A stretch of DNA of 64,000 nt, taken from the NCBI GenBank assembly GCA_900323505.1, contig OOIN01000006.1, positions 806,001 through 870,000 on the forward strand, given 5' to 3'. This DNA is from Ustilago trichophora. Its lineage: Eukaryota; Basidiomycota; Ustilaginomycetes; Ustilaginales; Ustilaginaceae. The translations under genes and the position numbers were made by a program. The notes below the pieces were generated by a model that was not told where the DNA came from, ran no database searches, and worked only from the letters and a program-made list of their open reading frames with translations. Below, piece after piece: positions 17,076 to 29,000 of this stretch. Position 1 is the stretch's first letter; each line of letters begins with the position of its first letter.

Positions 17076-19322
17076 CTAATGAGAAAGAGGCGTGTTTGGC
17101 AAGCTGGCAGATTCCTCCAACAGGTCAATTGCCAATAGATGCGTCTCGTCGAGCGTGTCTAGCTGGTCAAAGAAGTCTTCCTCTTCTTGATTCTCCAAGC
17201 TTTGGCTGGTTACTTGGTTGATCGACGGCCCAGCACCAGCAGCGGCACCAGCAGCAGCAACAGCGGTAGTGGTAGTGGTAGTGGTAGTGGTAGTGGCAGT
17301 GGCAGTGGTGGTAGAAGTGGTATTTGTGAGGTTGTACGGCATCAAAGCGTGAACCGCGCTCGATCGAGTTATAATGAATCTCATCTGCTTTCCCCCCGTC
17401 TTCCTCCCCTTTGCGCTATCGGTTGGAGAAACATCCAACATGGTCTCTCCAAAAGGGTTGATTACCACTGCTGCTTTTCTCACTGTAGCCATCACCGCTT
17501 TGCCCTTGTTCGCGCCTTCTCCTTCTGCCTCTCCTGAATTTGAAGTGTGATTTTGATCCGGCATCGCCACCCGGCCCCTCGTCTTGGACAAGAACAGCCG
17601 CACGTTGACCAAATTCGTCCAAGTATGACCCAATTGCGCCGTACGTGGATGCAAATTGTACAACAACCCGCCTTCTCCGTTGCTGAATCCTTCTCTCGCG
17701 GGGCCGGATCCGATAGCCTCAGCCAAGGTTGGTGGAATGGAGGCCAACAAGCCGCTGATGAATGCTGATTGGGTCGCGTAGTCCATCCCAATGGGATGAT
17801 CGGGGTAGGCGGTTTCTGGAACTGGTTGGGTGGATGTAGAGGTGCGGGTGAGGCGGACGCGCGAAGCGGTATCAAATACGAATCGACGAGCCACGTCTTT
17901 GTCCTGTCCAAAGGCGTCACTTACGTGATTGAGGACTAGTACGACTCGATCGGACCCTGTGAAGTCGTGGGATACAGCAAGGCGTTTAAGAGACTCTGCG
18001 ATCTCGACGAGCAATTTACTCCTTTGCACCAGCGAGTCGATATCGTTTGAGACTACAGGATCTTCCTGAAACAACGATGGCAGATTGTCTACTACCACAA
18101 CCCCAACGGATGCACCGAGACGAGTGACAAGTCCCGGTAAGTGGTACTTGAGGACGTGATCGAGCGCTTCCACGTCAGAGACGCAGGATAGGTGGAGGTT
18201 TTGTAGCACTTGCTCGCGGCCGAGTTGCAGTGCTCGTTCTAGGAGGATTTGGCGATCCAGGGCGGTTCCTGAGGATGAGAAGGGAGGATAAATGCGATCA
18301 AAACGCTCCCTAATGGCAAATTCGCCCAAATCGAGTGCACGATTGACGATGGAGTGCGCACTACGTTCGCCACTAGAAGTGATGTAGCATGCTCCCAAGC
18401 CACTCGAGGAGGAGGAGGAGTTGATCCAGGGGGCCATGCCGTAGTTTCCGAGAATCTCGCGGAGGCTAGCATCGTCCGAAACAGTCTTTAGGTTGAGGGA
18501 GGGTAGAGAGGATGGATCCTCGTCATCGACTGGAGGCAAAGGGACAAAGCCGAGAGCTGCATAGGTGCAGGTTTGGACAGCGATCAGGGTCTTGCCGGAA
18601 CCGCTTTCACCGACGATTTCAGTGAGAATTGCTGAGCGGAAGCCACCGCCAAGGAGGTCATCGAGCTTCTGAGAGCCACTGGAGAGGATGTGACGATCGC
18701 GGCCGAGAGCAAGGACGTCTCGAGTGACAGATGGCTGGACGGTGACGTTGTTAATGTTGGAGTCGAATGTGGGATCTCCCTCATCTTGCTCGGCGGCGGC
18801 GTCTTCTCTTCGGCGCGGACGAAATGTGGAAGGCATCTCAACATCGTCATACATCATAACGTCGGAGTGAGCATCAGTCCTCTCGCTATCCGAATCCGAG
18901 TCCGAGTCGTAAACGTAACGGTCTGCTCCAGGAAAGTTGCCATCATATCCCTGCGTGGGGGGCACAATGGAAGATGCAGGAAATCTCGTATCGTTGGTGC
19001 GTCGTCCTTGATCCACATCACTATCTTCCGAATCGTCTGACGGATCCGCGTCGTTGACGTCCACGTCAAAAAGGTTCTCATCGAGCTTCGCGGGCGGGTT
19101 TCCGTTGAGTGCGTCGAGCACAGAGATGGCAGGTGGCGCAGAAGCTGTAGCTACTTGGAGCAAGAGAAGATCCGCATCTTCTTTAGTGATACGTAGTGCT
19201 TGTTGGAGCTGTTGCGGAGGTGCGAGGAGGATTTCATCGGTGCTGAAGAGCTTGGCTCGACGACAACAGGCTTTGATGCGTTTTGAGATCCAGGGAACGT
19301 CAGAGATGGCGAGGCTGGTCAT
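17076..19322 (-). CDS. REC2: Rad51 paralog, probably Rec2 (XRCC3/Rad57-like recombinase mediator)
   Basis: 748 residues from the ATG at 19322; the frame continues a few codons upstream only with TTG. The RecA-type ATPase core carries Walker A GESGSGKT at about residues 238-245 and Walker B VVVVDN near residue 406, preceded by SSGSQKLDDLLGGG as in Rad51 paralogs. An N-terminal helical domain (about 1-75) is followed by an acidic Asp/Ser-rich insertion (about 85-190). There is a second long insert before the C-terminus and a Thr/Ala-rich simple repeat at about residues 667-700. Rad51 paralogs assist Rad51 filament formation in double-strand break repair and meiosis. Ustilago maydis Rec2 is, from memory, an unusually long paralog of similar size, so I favour Rec2 over a plain Rad57 or XRCC3. 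The symbol is by family resemblance only. Confidence 0.75.
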   Translation of the reverse strand: MTSLAISDVPWISKRIKACCRRAKLFSTDEILLAPPQQLQQALRITKEDADLLLLQVATASAPPAISVLDALNGNPPAKLDENLFDVDVNDADPSDDSEDSDVDQGRRTNDTRFPASSIVPPTQGYDGNFPGADRYVYDSDSDSDSERTDAHSDVMMYDDVEMPSTFRPRRREDAAAEQDEGDPTFDSNINNVTVQPSVTRDVLALGRDRHILSSGSQKLDDLLGGGFRSAILTEIVGESGSGKTLIAVQTCTYAALGFVPLPPVDDEDPSSLPSLNLKTVSDDASLREILGNYGMAPWINSSSSSSGLGACYITSSGERSAHSIVNRALDLGEFAIRERFDRIYPPFSSSGTALDRQILLERALQLGREQVLQNLHLSCVSDVEALDHVLKYHLPGLVTRLGASVGVVVVDNLPSLFQEDPVVSNDIDSLVQRSKLLVEIAESLKRLAVSHDFTGSDRVVLVLNHVSDAFGQDKDVARRFVFDTASRVRLTRTSTSTQPVPETAYPDHPIGMDYATQSAFISGLLASIPPTLAEAIGSGPAREGFSNGEGGLLYNLHPRTAQLGHTWTNLVNVRLFLSKTRGRVAMPDQNHTSNSGEAEGEGANKGKAVMATVRKAAVVINPFGETMLDVSPTDSAKGRKTGGKQMRFIITRSSAVHALMPYNLTNTTSTTTATATTTTTTTTTTAVAAAGAAAGAGPSINQVTSQSLENQEEEDFFDQLDTLDETHLLAIDLLEESASLPNTPLSH
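17228..17330. repeat. In-frame GGT/GCA-type triplet repeat inside the Rec2-like gene
   Basis: On the plus strand, GCAGCA-type units at 17238-17264 are followed by repeated GTAGTG/GCAGTG hexamers to about 17310. On the coding (minus) strand this reads as runs of Thr and Ala codons near the C-terminus. It is likely to vary in length between strains. Confidence 0.85.
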
Positions 19323-20587
19323 TGTGAGCAAAGGTAGCGCCAGTCGAGCAGCTTATACGGTCGCCGTAGCAGCGTCGCCCACTGCAGTCATGATAGATAC
19401 ATAAGGGTTACGATAAGGAGGAGGAGAAGATGTCATTGGGTCGATTGGTGGGGAAGTGTCGTCCACTACTCTCTGGTTCAAGTGTGGCGGGATGAAAGCT
19501 GAGTTACAGGTAGTCGCGCCAGAGAGAAAAGTGTTGGTCTTTCTCCAAGTGTGTACTTTACGCGACCACGCGAGGAAAGAAGCACTTTCAAATCGGGACT
19601 TGAGACTCTATCGGGAATCAGCCAAGTCGGCAGATCCGATGCATTGGAGAAAGCAGGCAAATTTGGGCATTGGAGCCGCAGATTCGACGCGGGAAGCGGC
19701 GGACATCCGGCAACTTGGAGGATGGCAGATCACAATCGTGTCGATCTTGCTGTTATTCGCCCATTTTCATTGCCAAATGACGGCTTGCTAAGAACATTGT
19801 ACGCCACCACCAGATGCATGCTGTTGTGTCGGCTTCCCTAACCTGGTCTGCTTTCCAGAAGCAGATACGTTGCTTGCTGGTATTGCACCGGCGGATGAGA
19901 AGCAGTTGCAATACAGGCACAGAGGAGAGCATCCCGCAGAGGGCTCGGAGACGGATGTGCAGCTGTTCATGCGCGTGGGCACAGACAATTTTGCCTTTCA
20001 AAGGCGGTGCAGAAGAAGAGCAAGGTGTCAAACTACTCAACTTTGCCATCAATGATGGGCGCTGGCTGGCAAGTCCGAGCTCTCGGGAAGTTGCCTTTTC
20101 ATCAACCAACACCTCCCAGACTTGACTCAGACTTAGTCCCCGAGCCACAGGTGGATGCAGTCGACGACGCGTTTCGCTATCTTAGCTCAAGATACTAGCG
20201 TGACACCTGATGTACGTCGTTCCCAAAGGAGCTGTCAAAGTGTGGTGTTGCTCTCCCTTCTTTGCAATCTCTCTCCCTCCTCCCCTTATGCTATTGATCG
20301 GAACATCATCTGCTAACTGTATGATATCACACAAGGAAAAGAGACTAGACCAAAAGTTTTCGGATATGCTCTTTGGCTAAGTTGGCCGCAATCGAGCTGT
20401 CGCAATCATGTGTCGGAGAGGTCGGGTCCGCTAACTTACAGAAAGAATGCACAATTGCTGTCGTCGTCGCTGTCAGGTGCATGCGTGTGCGCGCATTTCT
20501 TTGCCAAATTCTTTTCTTGGAGTGTCAAGAATTGAATTTGAGCTGTTGTTGCGTGCATGTCTCTTGCCCACGCGCTCGGCCTGGAGA

Positions 20588-20618
<31 letters not shown>

Positions 20619-21037
20619 TTTTATTCTTTTTTTTGGTGTCTTTTGAAATCACGCGCTGCACAAGCACATTCTTCTCAAAAGAGCCAGCCATCTGCAGGTT
20701 TTTTACTGACACGGCATTTGTGCCTCTTTCTATGACTGCTGTGGCGCGTTTCCAAGTTTTGGTGAGACAAAGGTGTGCGTGTGTGTGTTCTTCTGGCACA
20801 TCGCCGTCGTTGCTGTCGTTCAACTACTGCTGCTGATGCTGCTGCTGCACAAGCCAGAACACGCACGCTCTCAACTCATCACTCTCTCACTCTCATTCTC
20901 ACACACGCTCTCTCTCTGTCCCCCGTGCCCTTCGACCTTCTTTTGTCCAACATCATCTGCTCGTCCTCCTTCCCTTCACACCACATCCAACATCTGACCT
21001 CCTCCCCTCCGTTCCATTTTGGCTTTTCCGAACCATC
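19323..21037. other. 1.7-kb divergent intergenic region, Rec2-like / UGM
   Basis: No gene I can name. It contains a T-rich block with few interruptions at 20589-20634 and CT-rich sequence (20880-20960) before the UGM start. It also holds a strong candidate 3' splice site at 19833-19858 (CTAAC, pyrimidines, CAG) followed by frames that look partly protein-like to 20125. That segment is discussed as a finding; no complete model could be built. Confidence 0.5.
20589..20634. repeat. T-rich tract with few interruptions
   Basis: Forty-six bases of T interrupted only by single C or A bases, read directly. It lies in the upstream region of the UGM gene, about 400 bp from its start. Confidence 0.9.
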
Positions 21038-22698
<1,661 letters not shown>

Positions 22699-23442
22699 AT
22701 AGATACTATAGCAGGGCACGATGCCTTTCCGAAGAAACCGCGTCCTCTCTCTCTCTCTCTCTCTCGTTTCACCACTCGCTAAATTTGTGTAGTGCAGCCG
22801 AGTGGTTGTATATTTTCCCAACGTCACGCTACGCTAACAGGATGTCATTTAGAAGGATCTTTTTGTTTCTCGCTCTAGAATTGCTGTGTGTATGAGGAAA
22901 GATGCAGGAAAAGTGCTACTTTGAGATCGGTGTGTGGAAGAAGAAAGCAACTGTGCCGATCTTTGTCTCCGCAAAAAGCAGTAAAGCGGGGCAAGGGCAT
23001 AGGCATGAAGGAAAGATCTCGGCAAGATTTTCTCCTCGCCACTTGGCGGAAGATCTTCCAATGTAACCCCGCCTTCAAGGGATGGAGCGGATCCGCACTA
23101 AGAAAAACATGTTGTGCAACCTAACGATGGGGGAAGAAGGCATTTTCTGTGTTGGTCTGGATTCAATCTCAGCACCTTTTGTGTCTACCGAGATTTCACC
23201 GATAACCTACCAAGATCCAATACACGCGCACAAAGGGTGCAAGAAGGAGTGTGTGTCGCTCTTCCAAAACGCTCTTCTCCTGGCCAGTCACATTCAAAAA
23301 CAAGGACTGCTTTCCATCCCACACTGGGATACAAAATGTGACTGAGATTGTGGCTGTGGGCCGTCAAGTGGTGGGCGGTGGTGACAGTGGTGTGGTTGTG
23401 TGGAGGAGAAAAGCGGGCGGCTGATCCGAGCGAATGAGTGAG

Positions 23443-23483
<41 letters not shown>

Positions 23484-23875
23484 GTTGTGGATCAGTGCGA
23501 GCGTGTTGATGTTCTTTGGGTAAAATGAGAGCCGCGCACCGTCTTGAATGATACAGTACGCACTGCGACCCTGACAACCCATTCTCATCCCATCACTCGA
23601 CTCTATCTTCTTGCTTCCTTGCCTTCTTCCTTCCATCTATCCTCAAAGTGGCTTCGTGTGGAGCAGAGTCAGCAGTGTAAGTCTCCCGCCTCCCATCATC
23701 AATCATCATCCTTATCATTGCCTCACCAACCCTTTCTCTCTCTCTCTTCTTTCCTCTCCTTCTCTCCTCTACTCATCTGGACGCCTCGACGCCTCAACGC
23801 CTCATCGCCTCAGTTTCGAACATCAACCCGGTTCAATCGACCCCTGGCATCAGATCTGTCAACAAGAAAGAAAAG
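22699..23875. other. Intergenic region upstream of hexokinase
   Basis: 1.2 kb with no supportable gene. It contains a CT dinucleotide repeat at about 22746-22765, a pure 38-nt T run at 23445-23482, and pyrimidine-rich sequence at 23700-23780 just before the hexokinase start, as is common in fungal promoters of strongly expressed genes. Confidence 0.6.
23445..23482. repeat. Poly(T) homopolymer, 38 nt
   Basis: Uninterrupted T run about 390 bp upstream of the hexokinase start codon. Confidence 0.95.
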
Positions 23876-25876
23876 ATGTCGTTCTCTTCAGACAAGAACA
23901 GCCGCAGAGGCTCCATTTCTATCACGGGAAAGCGTCGCGGTTCCGGTACCGAGAAGCTCGAAACTCATGTAAGTTGTCTTCAGCGACAAAGAGGCATCAT
24001 GTATAGATAGGCAAGACCCAAGCCTGCTCCTACTGCTCGCGCCTCGCTCTGTTCAAACACGACAACTCGGTGCGCTTCAAAAAGTCCATCTCGATATCGT
24101 ATTCGGCGCCCCACAGCATCTTCAGGAGGAATCCATCGATCATCGCGACGACCGCCTCCCAACCTTTTGAAACCTCCACTCTGGACATTCGTGACACGCG
24201 CAACTGACCTTGCCACAACAAATAAACGATCACAGCAGCAGCGGCAGCGGCAGCAGCAGGAATAGCAGAACACCGTCATGGTCGCAGTGGCAGACTTTCT
24301 TCTTCACAACTTGCCTTCTGCCAACATGTCGCACCTCGTCGACTGTAGCATCTCGTATATGGAGCGTGCCTTGCTGACGTTCAACCCACTCCGTGAACCT
24401 TTCTCGTCCTCATTCGCCAAACAGATCGCTTCGTGGCACACCAGTTCCCACAAGCACGAGGATAATCCACACGCACATGAAGAGCAGCTCAAGCAAACCT
24501 ACGAGCGCTTTGAAAAGCTCTTCACCATCACTCCTCAGCGTCTGCGTATGATCACCGACCGCTTCGTTGGTGTTCTTGAGGAAGGTCTTCAAAAACCCGG
24601 TCAGACGGTACCCATGCTTCCCGCTTACGTCTTTGGCTGGCCTACGGGAGACGAGGTTGGATCGTACCTCGCCCTCGACCTTGGTGGAACCAACCTGCGT
24701 GTTTGCCACGTCGTCCTCAAGGGAGCCGGCAAATTCGAGATCACCCAGTCCAAGTTCCGTCTCACCGAGGAGCAGAAGCAGACTGAAGGACAGAAGCTCT
24801 TTGACTTCTGCGCAGACTGTCTGGCCACCTTCATCCAGGACCACTTTGGCGACCAGAACGGCGATGTCATCCTCGAGGAGGAGTTGGCGCTTGGATTCAC
24901 CTTCAGCTACCCAATGGAGCAGGACAGGATCGACCACGGCAAATTGGTCCGATGGACCAAAGGCTTCGGCAACCCCAACACCGAAGGTCGCGACTGCGCT
25001 GCCATGTTCCGCGAGTCGCTTGACAAGTACAAGCTTCCCATCAAGATGGTCTCGATCATCAACGATACCACGGGAACGCTCATCGCTTCCAACTATGTCA
25101 ACCACGAAACTCGCATCGCATGCATCTTTGGTACCGGCTGTAACGCCGCTTACATGGAACACATGAAGGACATTCCCAAGATCAAGCACCTCGGTCTTCC
25201 CGAAGACGAGGATATGGCCATCAACTGCGAGTACGGCGCGTTTGACTCGTTCAAGCACGAACACATGGCCGAGATCCGTACCAAGTACGACGAGCACATT
25301 GATCTCCACTCGAACAAGCCTCACGAACAGTCGTACGAGAAGATGATTGCCGGTCTCTACCTCGGCGAGATCTTCCGACTATGCATCTGCGATTTGATCG
25401 ACGAAGGAATTCTCTTTTTGGGACAGAACACGTACAAGTTGGAAAAGACCAATGCCTTTGACACGGCTTTCCTGTCGTTGATCGAGTCGGACCCCACAGA
25501 CGAGTTGCTGACTGTCACGGGACTGTTTACGCACTTCTTTGGTATCGACACGACGATCGAAGAGAGGCAATTCTTCCGCAAATTGGCCAAGCTGATCGGT
25601 ACGCGTTCGGCACGTCTGAGCTCGTGCGGTATTGCGGCGCTGGTGACCAAGATGGGATACTTGGAGAAAGGATGCGGTGTGGGAGCTGATGGATCGCTCT
25701 ACTCGAAGTACCCCGGTTTCGCGGATAGGCTGCACCAGGCGCTCGAGGATATCTTTGGTGAAAAGGGTCGAAACATTCGCACTTACCAGGCTGAAGATGG
25801 TTCGGGTGTGGGATCTGCCATTATTGCGGCTATGACAAAGGCAAGAAAGGAGGAAGGTAAGTATGCCAATGTGTAA
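23876..25876 (+). CDS. HXK1: Hexokinase
   Basis: Proposed exons are 23876-23968 and 24425-25876 (456-nt intron, phase 0), giving 514 residues. Exon 1 encodes a basic leader with two RRGS motifs, reminiscent of the phosphorylated RKGS start of yeast Hxk2. The core has LALDLGGTNLRV (phosphate 1), LGFTFSYPMEQ with the conserved SYP, INDTTGTLIAS with the catalytic Asp, and FGTGCNAAYME. It phosphorylates glucose and other hexoses with ATP in the cytosol as the first glycolytic step. The exon 2 boundary is the weak point. The acceptor at 24424 has branch site CTGAC and a pyrimidine tract, but the same frame is open back to ATG 24278, and an acceptor at 24487 would also keep frame. The leader in exon 1 favours the spliced form. 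Confidence 0.93.
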
Positions 25877-26396
25877 AGAGCAGCCTTCTGCCCAGCAACA
25901 AAAAAAGAAAAGAAAAGAAAAAGGTGGCGCCAAGTGGTGAAAAGTTGCAACTCGGTGTCGATGAATCCTGTCGCGTTTCGCCTGTATCAATTCGAGTCTC
26001 TATGTCTGACGATCTCTTTGAGAGTTTGCAAGGTGTTTGTTGAGGGAGATGTTTGGTATTGTGTTGTGGTATGTTTTGCGAAGCTGATTTGTGGAGAGGG
26101 TGTTCTCAAAGACGAGTGATTGGAGGAGGTAGTCATGTTATTGATCTTGATGTTTCTGATGGCACTTTCAACGCCGGCACCTTCTGGATTAGAGGCCATA
26201 GATTCATGGTATAGAGCGCATCTTGTTATACCGTTGCTTGAATTCCAGTGGAGAGAGAGATAGAGAGATTTGCGGAAGGCCACACGACAGCGATCAACCA
26301 CGTTATTCGGCAATCCTCCTCCTTCCCTAATTGTTTCAAGATGATGATCGAAAAGCAGTATTTTGGACAAAATCAGCGCTCGGGCCCCAAAAGGAG

Positions 26397-26399
<3 letters not shown>

Positions 26400-26488
<89 letters not shown>
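26400..26488. repeat. Poly(T) homopolymer, 89 nt
   Basis: Uninterrupted T run, the longest in the window; exact length is likely to be unreliable in sequencing. Bordered by AGGAG on the left and AAATTCC on the right. No target-site duplication is obvious next to it. Confidence 0.93.
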
Positions 26489-26493
<5 letters not shown>

Positions 26494-27359
26494 CCGGGAA
26501 CGGTGACATGGGATGCGTTGGTCGGTGGGGAGGGACAAAATTGCACCGAAGAGAGAAAGAGAGGAGAAAAAAGATTGCCGATGAGCAAAGTGGCCGGCAA
26601 TGTCAAGCTTTTGGGTCTCGCAGCGTCACAGCGCGTGTGTGGTAGAGTGTGCGGAGAAGTCGCCGGTTGCCTTTTGGTGTAGTTTTCTTCCCCCGCCTTC
26701 TCTCTGCCACATCCATACACACACAACCATGCACTGTGTTGTTGAGAAAAATGACCGTTTCGACATCCCATTCTTGACAAATGTAGCAAGCAATTTCATA
26801 TGATGAACAAGGAACAAGGAGGAAAACGTTGCGACTCATGAAAGAGAACGGTTGTGTGAGGCTTTACCCCTGTCAGCTCTCTGTGCTGACGCGGTAGGTA
26901 CAGCAGGCCTGGCTGAGTTTGAAATACCTACAAGGTAGAAGAATGGCTGAATATAGGTAACACAAGCGTCTCCCTCTTTCTGTGTGTGTGCTGTGTTCTG
27001 AGTGTGTGTGTGCGTGCGAGGGACCGGTCGGGTCTGAGTTGGTGTCTCTGAATGACTTGGCATCGAGATGTGTGCACTGCGGGAAAAGAGGGGGGAAAAC
27101 AAGTGGATCATCAAGCAGGTACACGACGCCGGCCCGGCAATCTTTGCAAAGCAGTCCGGCATTCTCTTCCTCTTTCTCTCAAACACACACTGACGCACAG
27201 ACAGACAGACAGACACTCAGAGGTGTGGGTCCACTGCACAGAGAATGACCGGTCTTCTTCTTCTTCTGTCTCTGGCTAAACCTCCCCGCGTTGTGTTGCT
27301 GCGCTCGCCGCACACACGCCGCTCATCAACCCCCTCTCCGCCTGCCCACGCCACTCTGC

Positions 27360-27367
27360 TATATAAA
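27360..27367 (+). promoter_or_regulatory. Candidate TATA box of the aldo-keto reductase gene
   Basis: TATATAAA about 75 bp upstream of the first base of the start codon, followed by a pyrimidine-rich segment. A good match in sequence and spacing, but not tested. Confidence 0.6.
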
Positions 27368-27441
27368 CCTACGGAAATCTCTCTCGCATCATCTTCTCTC
27401 CTTCATCATTTTTATCCTTTTTGATTAGTCTTTTCGCCAAC

Positions 27442-27465
27442 ATGTAAGTTTGCCTCCCCATTCAA

Positions 27466-27500
<35 letters not shown>

Positions 27501-29000
27501 CGGGCAGGGGATAGCAGCGCTAGATCCTGTTTTTGGCGATGGTCGGGGAACTTGTCGCCCCAACACAGAAGACCCGATGTCCCCTCCCTTCGCCCCCGTC
27601 GTTGTTCAGGATATCATTTCCTTGTTCCGCAACGACGAACGGAAGCTGTGGAGAGGATAGCTTGCACACCGCCGTTCGTTGCTTTTAACTGTGGTCTTCT
27701 CAGGCGGCAAGAAAAGGGAAGGGCTGCTCGTTTCCGTTTTGCCATGGCATATTCTTGTCTTCTCTGCCTCCCTCGAGGCAACGCTGTCGCAGAATAGTTT
27801 GCTGACAAAACCACTCTTCCCTGATTCCTTCCTCCTTCTGTTCCTTCTCGTTCTCGACTACTTGCTCTGCTTGCCGACGTCGCTATCCCCCTTCCCTCTC
27901 CCCCCTTTGCTTTGCTTTGCATCACCTACTGTGCCTCTCTGCCCACGATCTCTCTTCCTTCCCTTCCACTCTGACTCTGTGTCACCCCCTCGACATGCTT
28001 GCCTGTCATATTTGCATCACGCAGGCCTACCTCCCACTTCAAGCTCAACTCTGGCGCCTCGATCCCATCCGTCGGTCTCGGTACCTGGCAATCCCCCAAG
28101 GGCGAGGTCCGCGATGCCGTCTGCCACGCCCTCAAGTCGGGCTATCGTCACATTGACTGCGCCTGGGGTTACCAGAACGAAGACGAGGTTGGAGAGGGTA
28201 TCAAGCTTTCCGGCGTGCCCCGCTCCGAGATCTGGATCACCTCGAAGCTCTTTGAGTTCCACCACAACCACGTTCGTCAAGCCGTCCAGGACACCCTCGA
28301 CAAGCTTGGCGTCGAGTACTTGGACCTCTACCTGATGCACTGGAACATTGCCTTTGTTCCCGAGGATGTTCCTGAGGGACAGTTGCCCAGGGACTCCAAG
28401 AAGGACCCCAAGACTGGCAAGCACCTGTTGGACTTGGAGACCACCGAGAACTTCACCAAGGTCTGGGCCGAGATGGAGAAGTTGGTCGATGAGGGAATCG
28501 TCAAGAACATTGGTATCTCCAACTTCTCCATTCGCCGAACCAAGGAGCTCCTCAAGAGCTGCCGTATCAAGCCCGTCGTCAACCAGGTCGAGCTCAGCTT
28601 CACCTTCCCGCAGCCCGAGCTCGTTCAGTGGCTCAAGAGCCAAGACATCCTCCCCCAGGCTTACTCGCCCCTCGGTTCGACCGGTGCAAGCCAGGCCTCG
28701 CTCGAGGTCGTCGACAAGATCGCCAAGAAGCACAACGTCCAGGGAGCCAACGTCCTCATCTCGTGGCAGGTCGCCAGGGGCTGCAACCCTCTGCCCAAGA
28801 GTGTCACCCCAGCAAGGATTGAGAACAACATCAAGCTCGTCGATCTTTCCAAGGAGGAAGTTGACGAGTTGGAACAGGGTGCCCTCGCCCAAACGCCCAA
28901 GAAGGTCTGCGATCAGTCCGATTTGGTCGTCCCCAGCTACGACATCTTTGAGGCCGACCACCCCGAAAACAACGACAAGGTCCAGTCCAAGTCTGCTTAA
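27442..29000 (+). CDS. Aldo-keto reductase (Gcy1/glycerol dehydrogenase type), start codon split by an intron
   Basis: Exon 1 contributes only AT (27442-27443); exon 2 is 28025-29000. The intron (27444-28024, 581 nt) has GTAAGT and a CACGCAG acceptor, and joining gives ATG CCT ACC TCC. No in-frame ATG exists between the acceptor and the homologous region, and the nearest upstream triplet in the unspliced frame is TTG, so the split ATG is well supported. The product has 325 residues, normal for the family. The catalytic tetrad is visible: Asp and Tyr in HIDCAWGYQNE, Lys in ITSKL and His in LYLMHWN. NADPH-binding signatures lie in NVLISWQVARGCNPLPKS. Such enzymes reduce aldehydes and ketones such as glyceraldehyde or dihydroxyacetone; the substrate here is unknown. 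Strong codon bias suggests high expression. Confidence 0.93.
27467..27499 (+). repeat. (CGA)n triplet repeat in the first intron of the aldo-keto reductase
   Basis: Eleven CGA units directly after the 5' splice site region, read from the sequence. It is intronic under the split-ATG model and so is not translated. Confidence 0.9.

Larger units (their letters stand above)
25877..27441. other. Intergenic region with 89-nt T tract, aldo-keto reductase promoter
   Basis: 1.56 kb. It holds a 70-codon minus-strand frame (26200 to 25987, starting MASNPEGAGVESAIRN) that I cannot support as a gene, and the 89-nt T run at 26400-26488. It also has GT/AC-rich microsatellite patches (26718-26736, 26980-27020) and, close to the reductase, a TATA box. 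Confidence 0.55.

Noticed and set aside
24410..25324. 304-codon minus-strand frame opposite hexokinase
   Set aside because: Shadow frame for the same reason.
25987..26538. 183-codon minus-strand frame with a long lysine run
   Set aside because: The lysines come from the 89-nt T tract; the rest has no motif. A 70-codon part (26200 to 25987) starting with ATG remains possible but unsupported.
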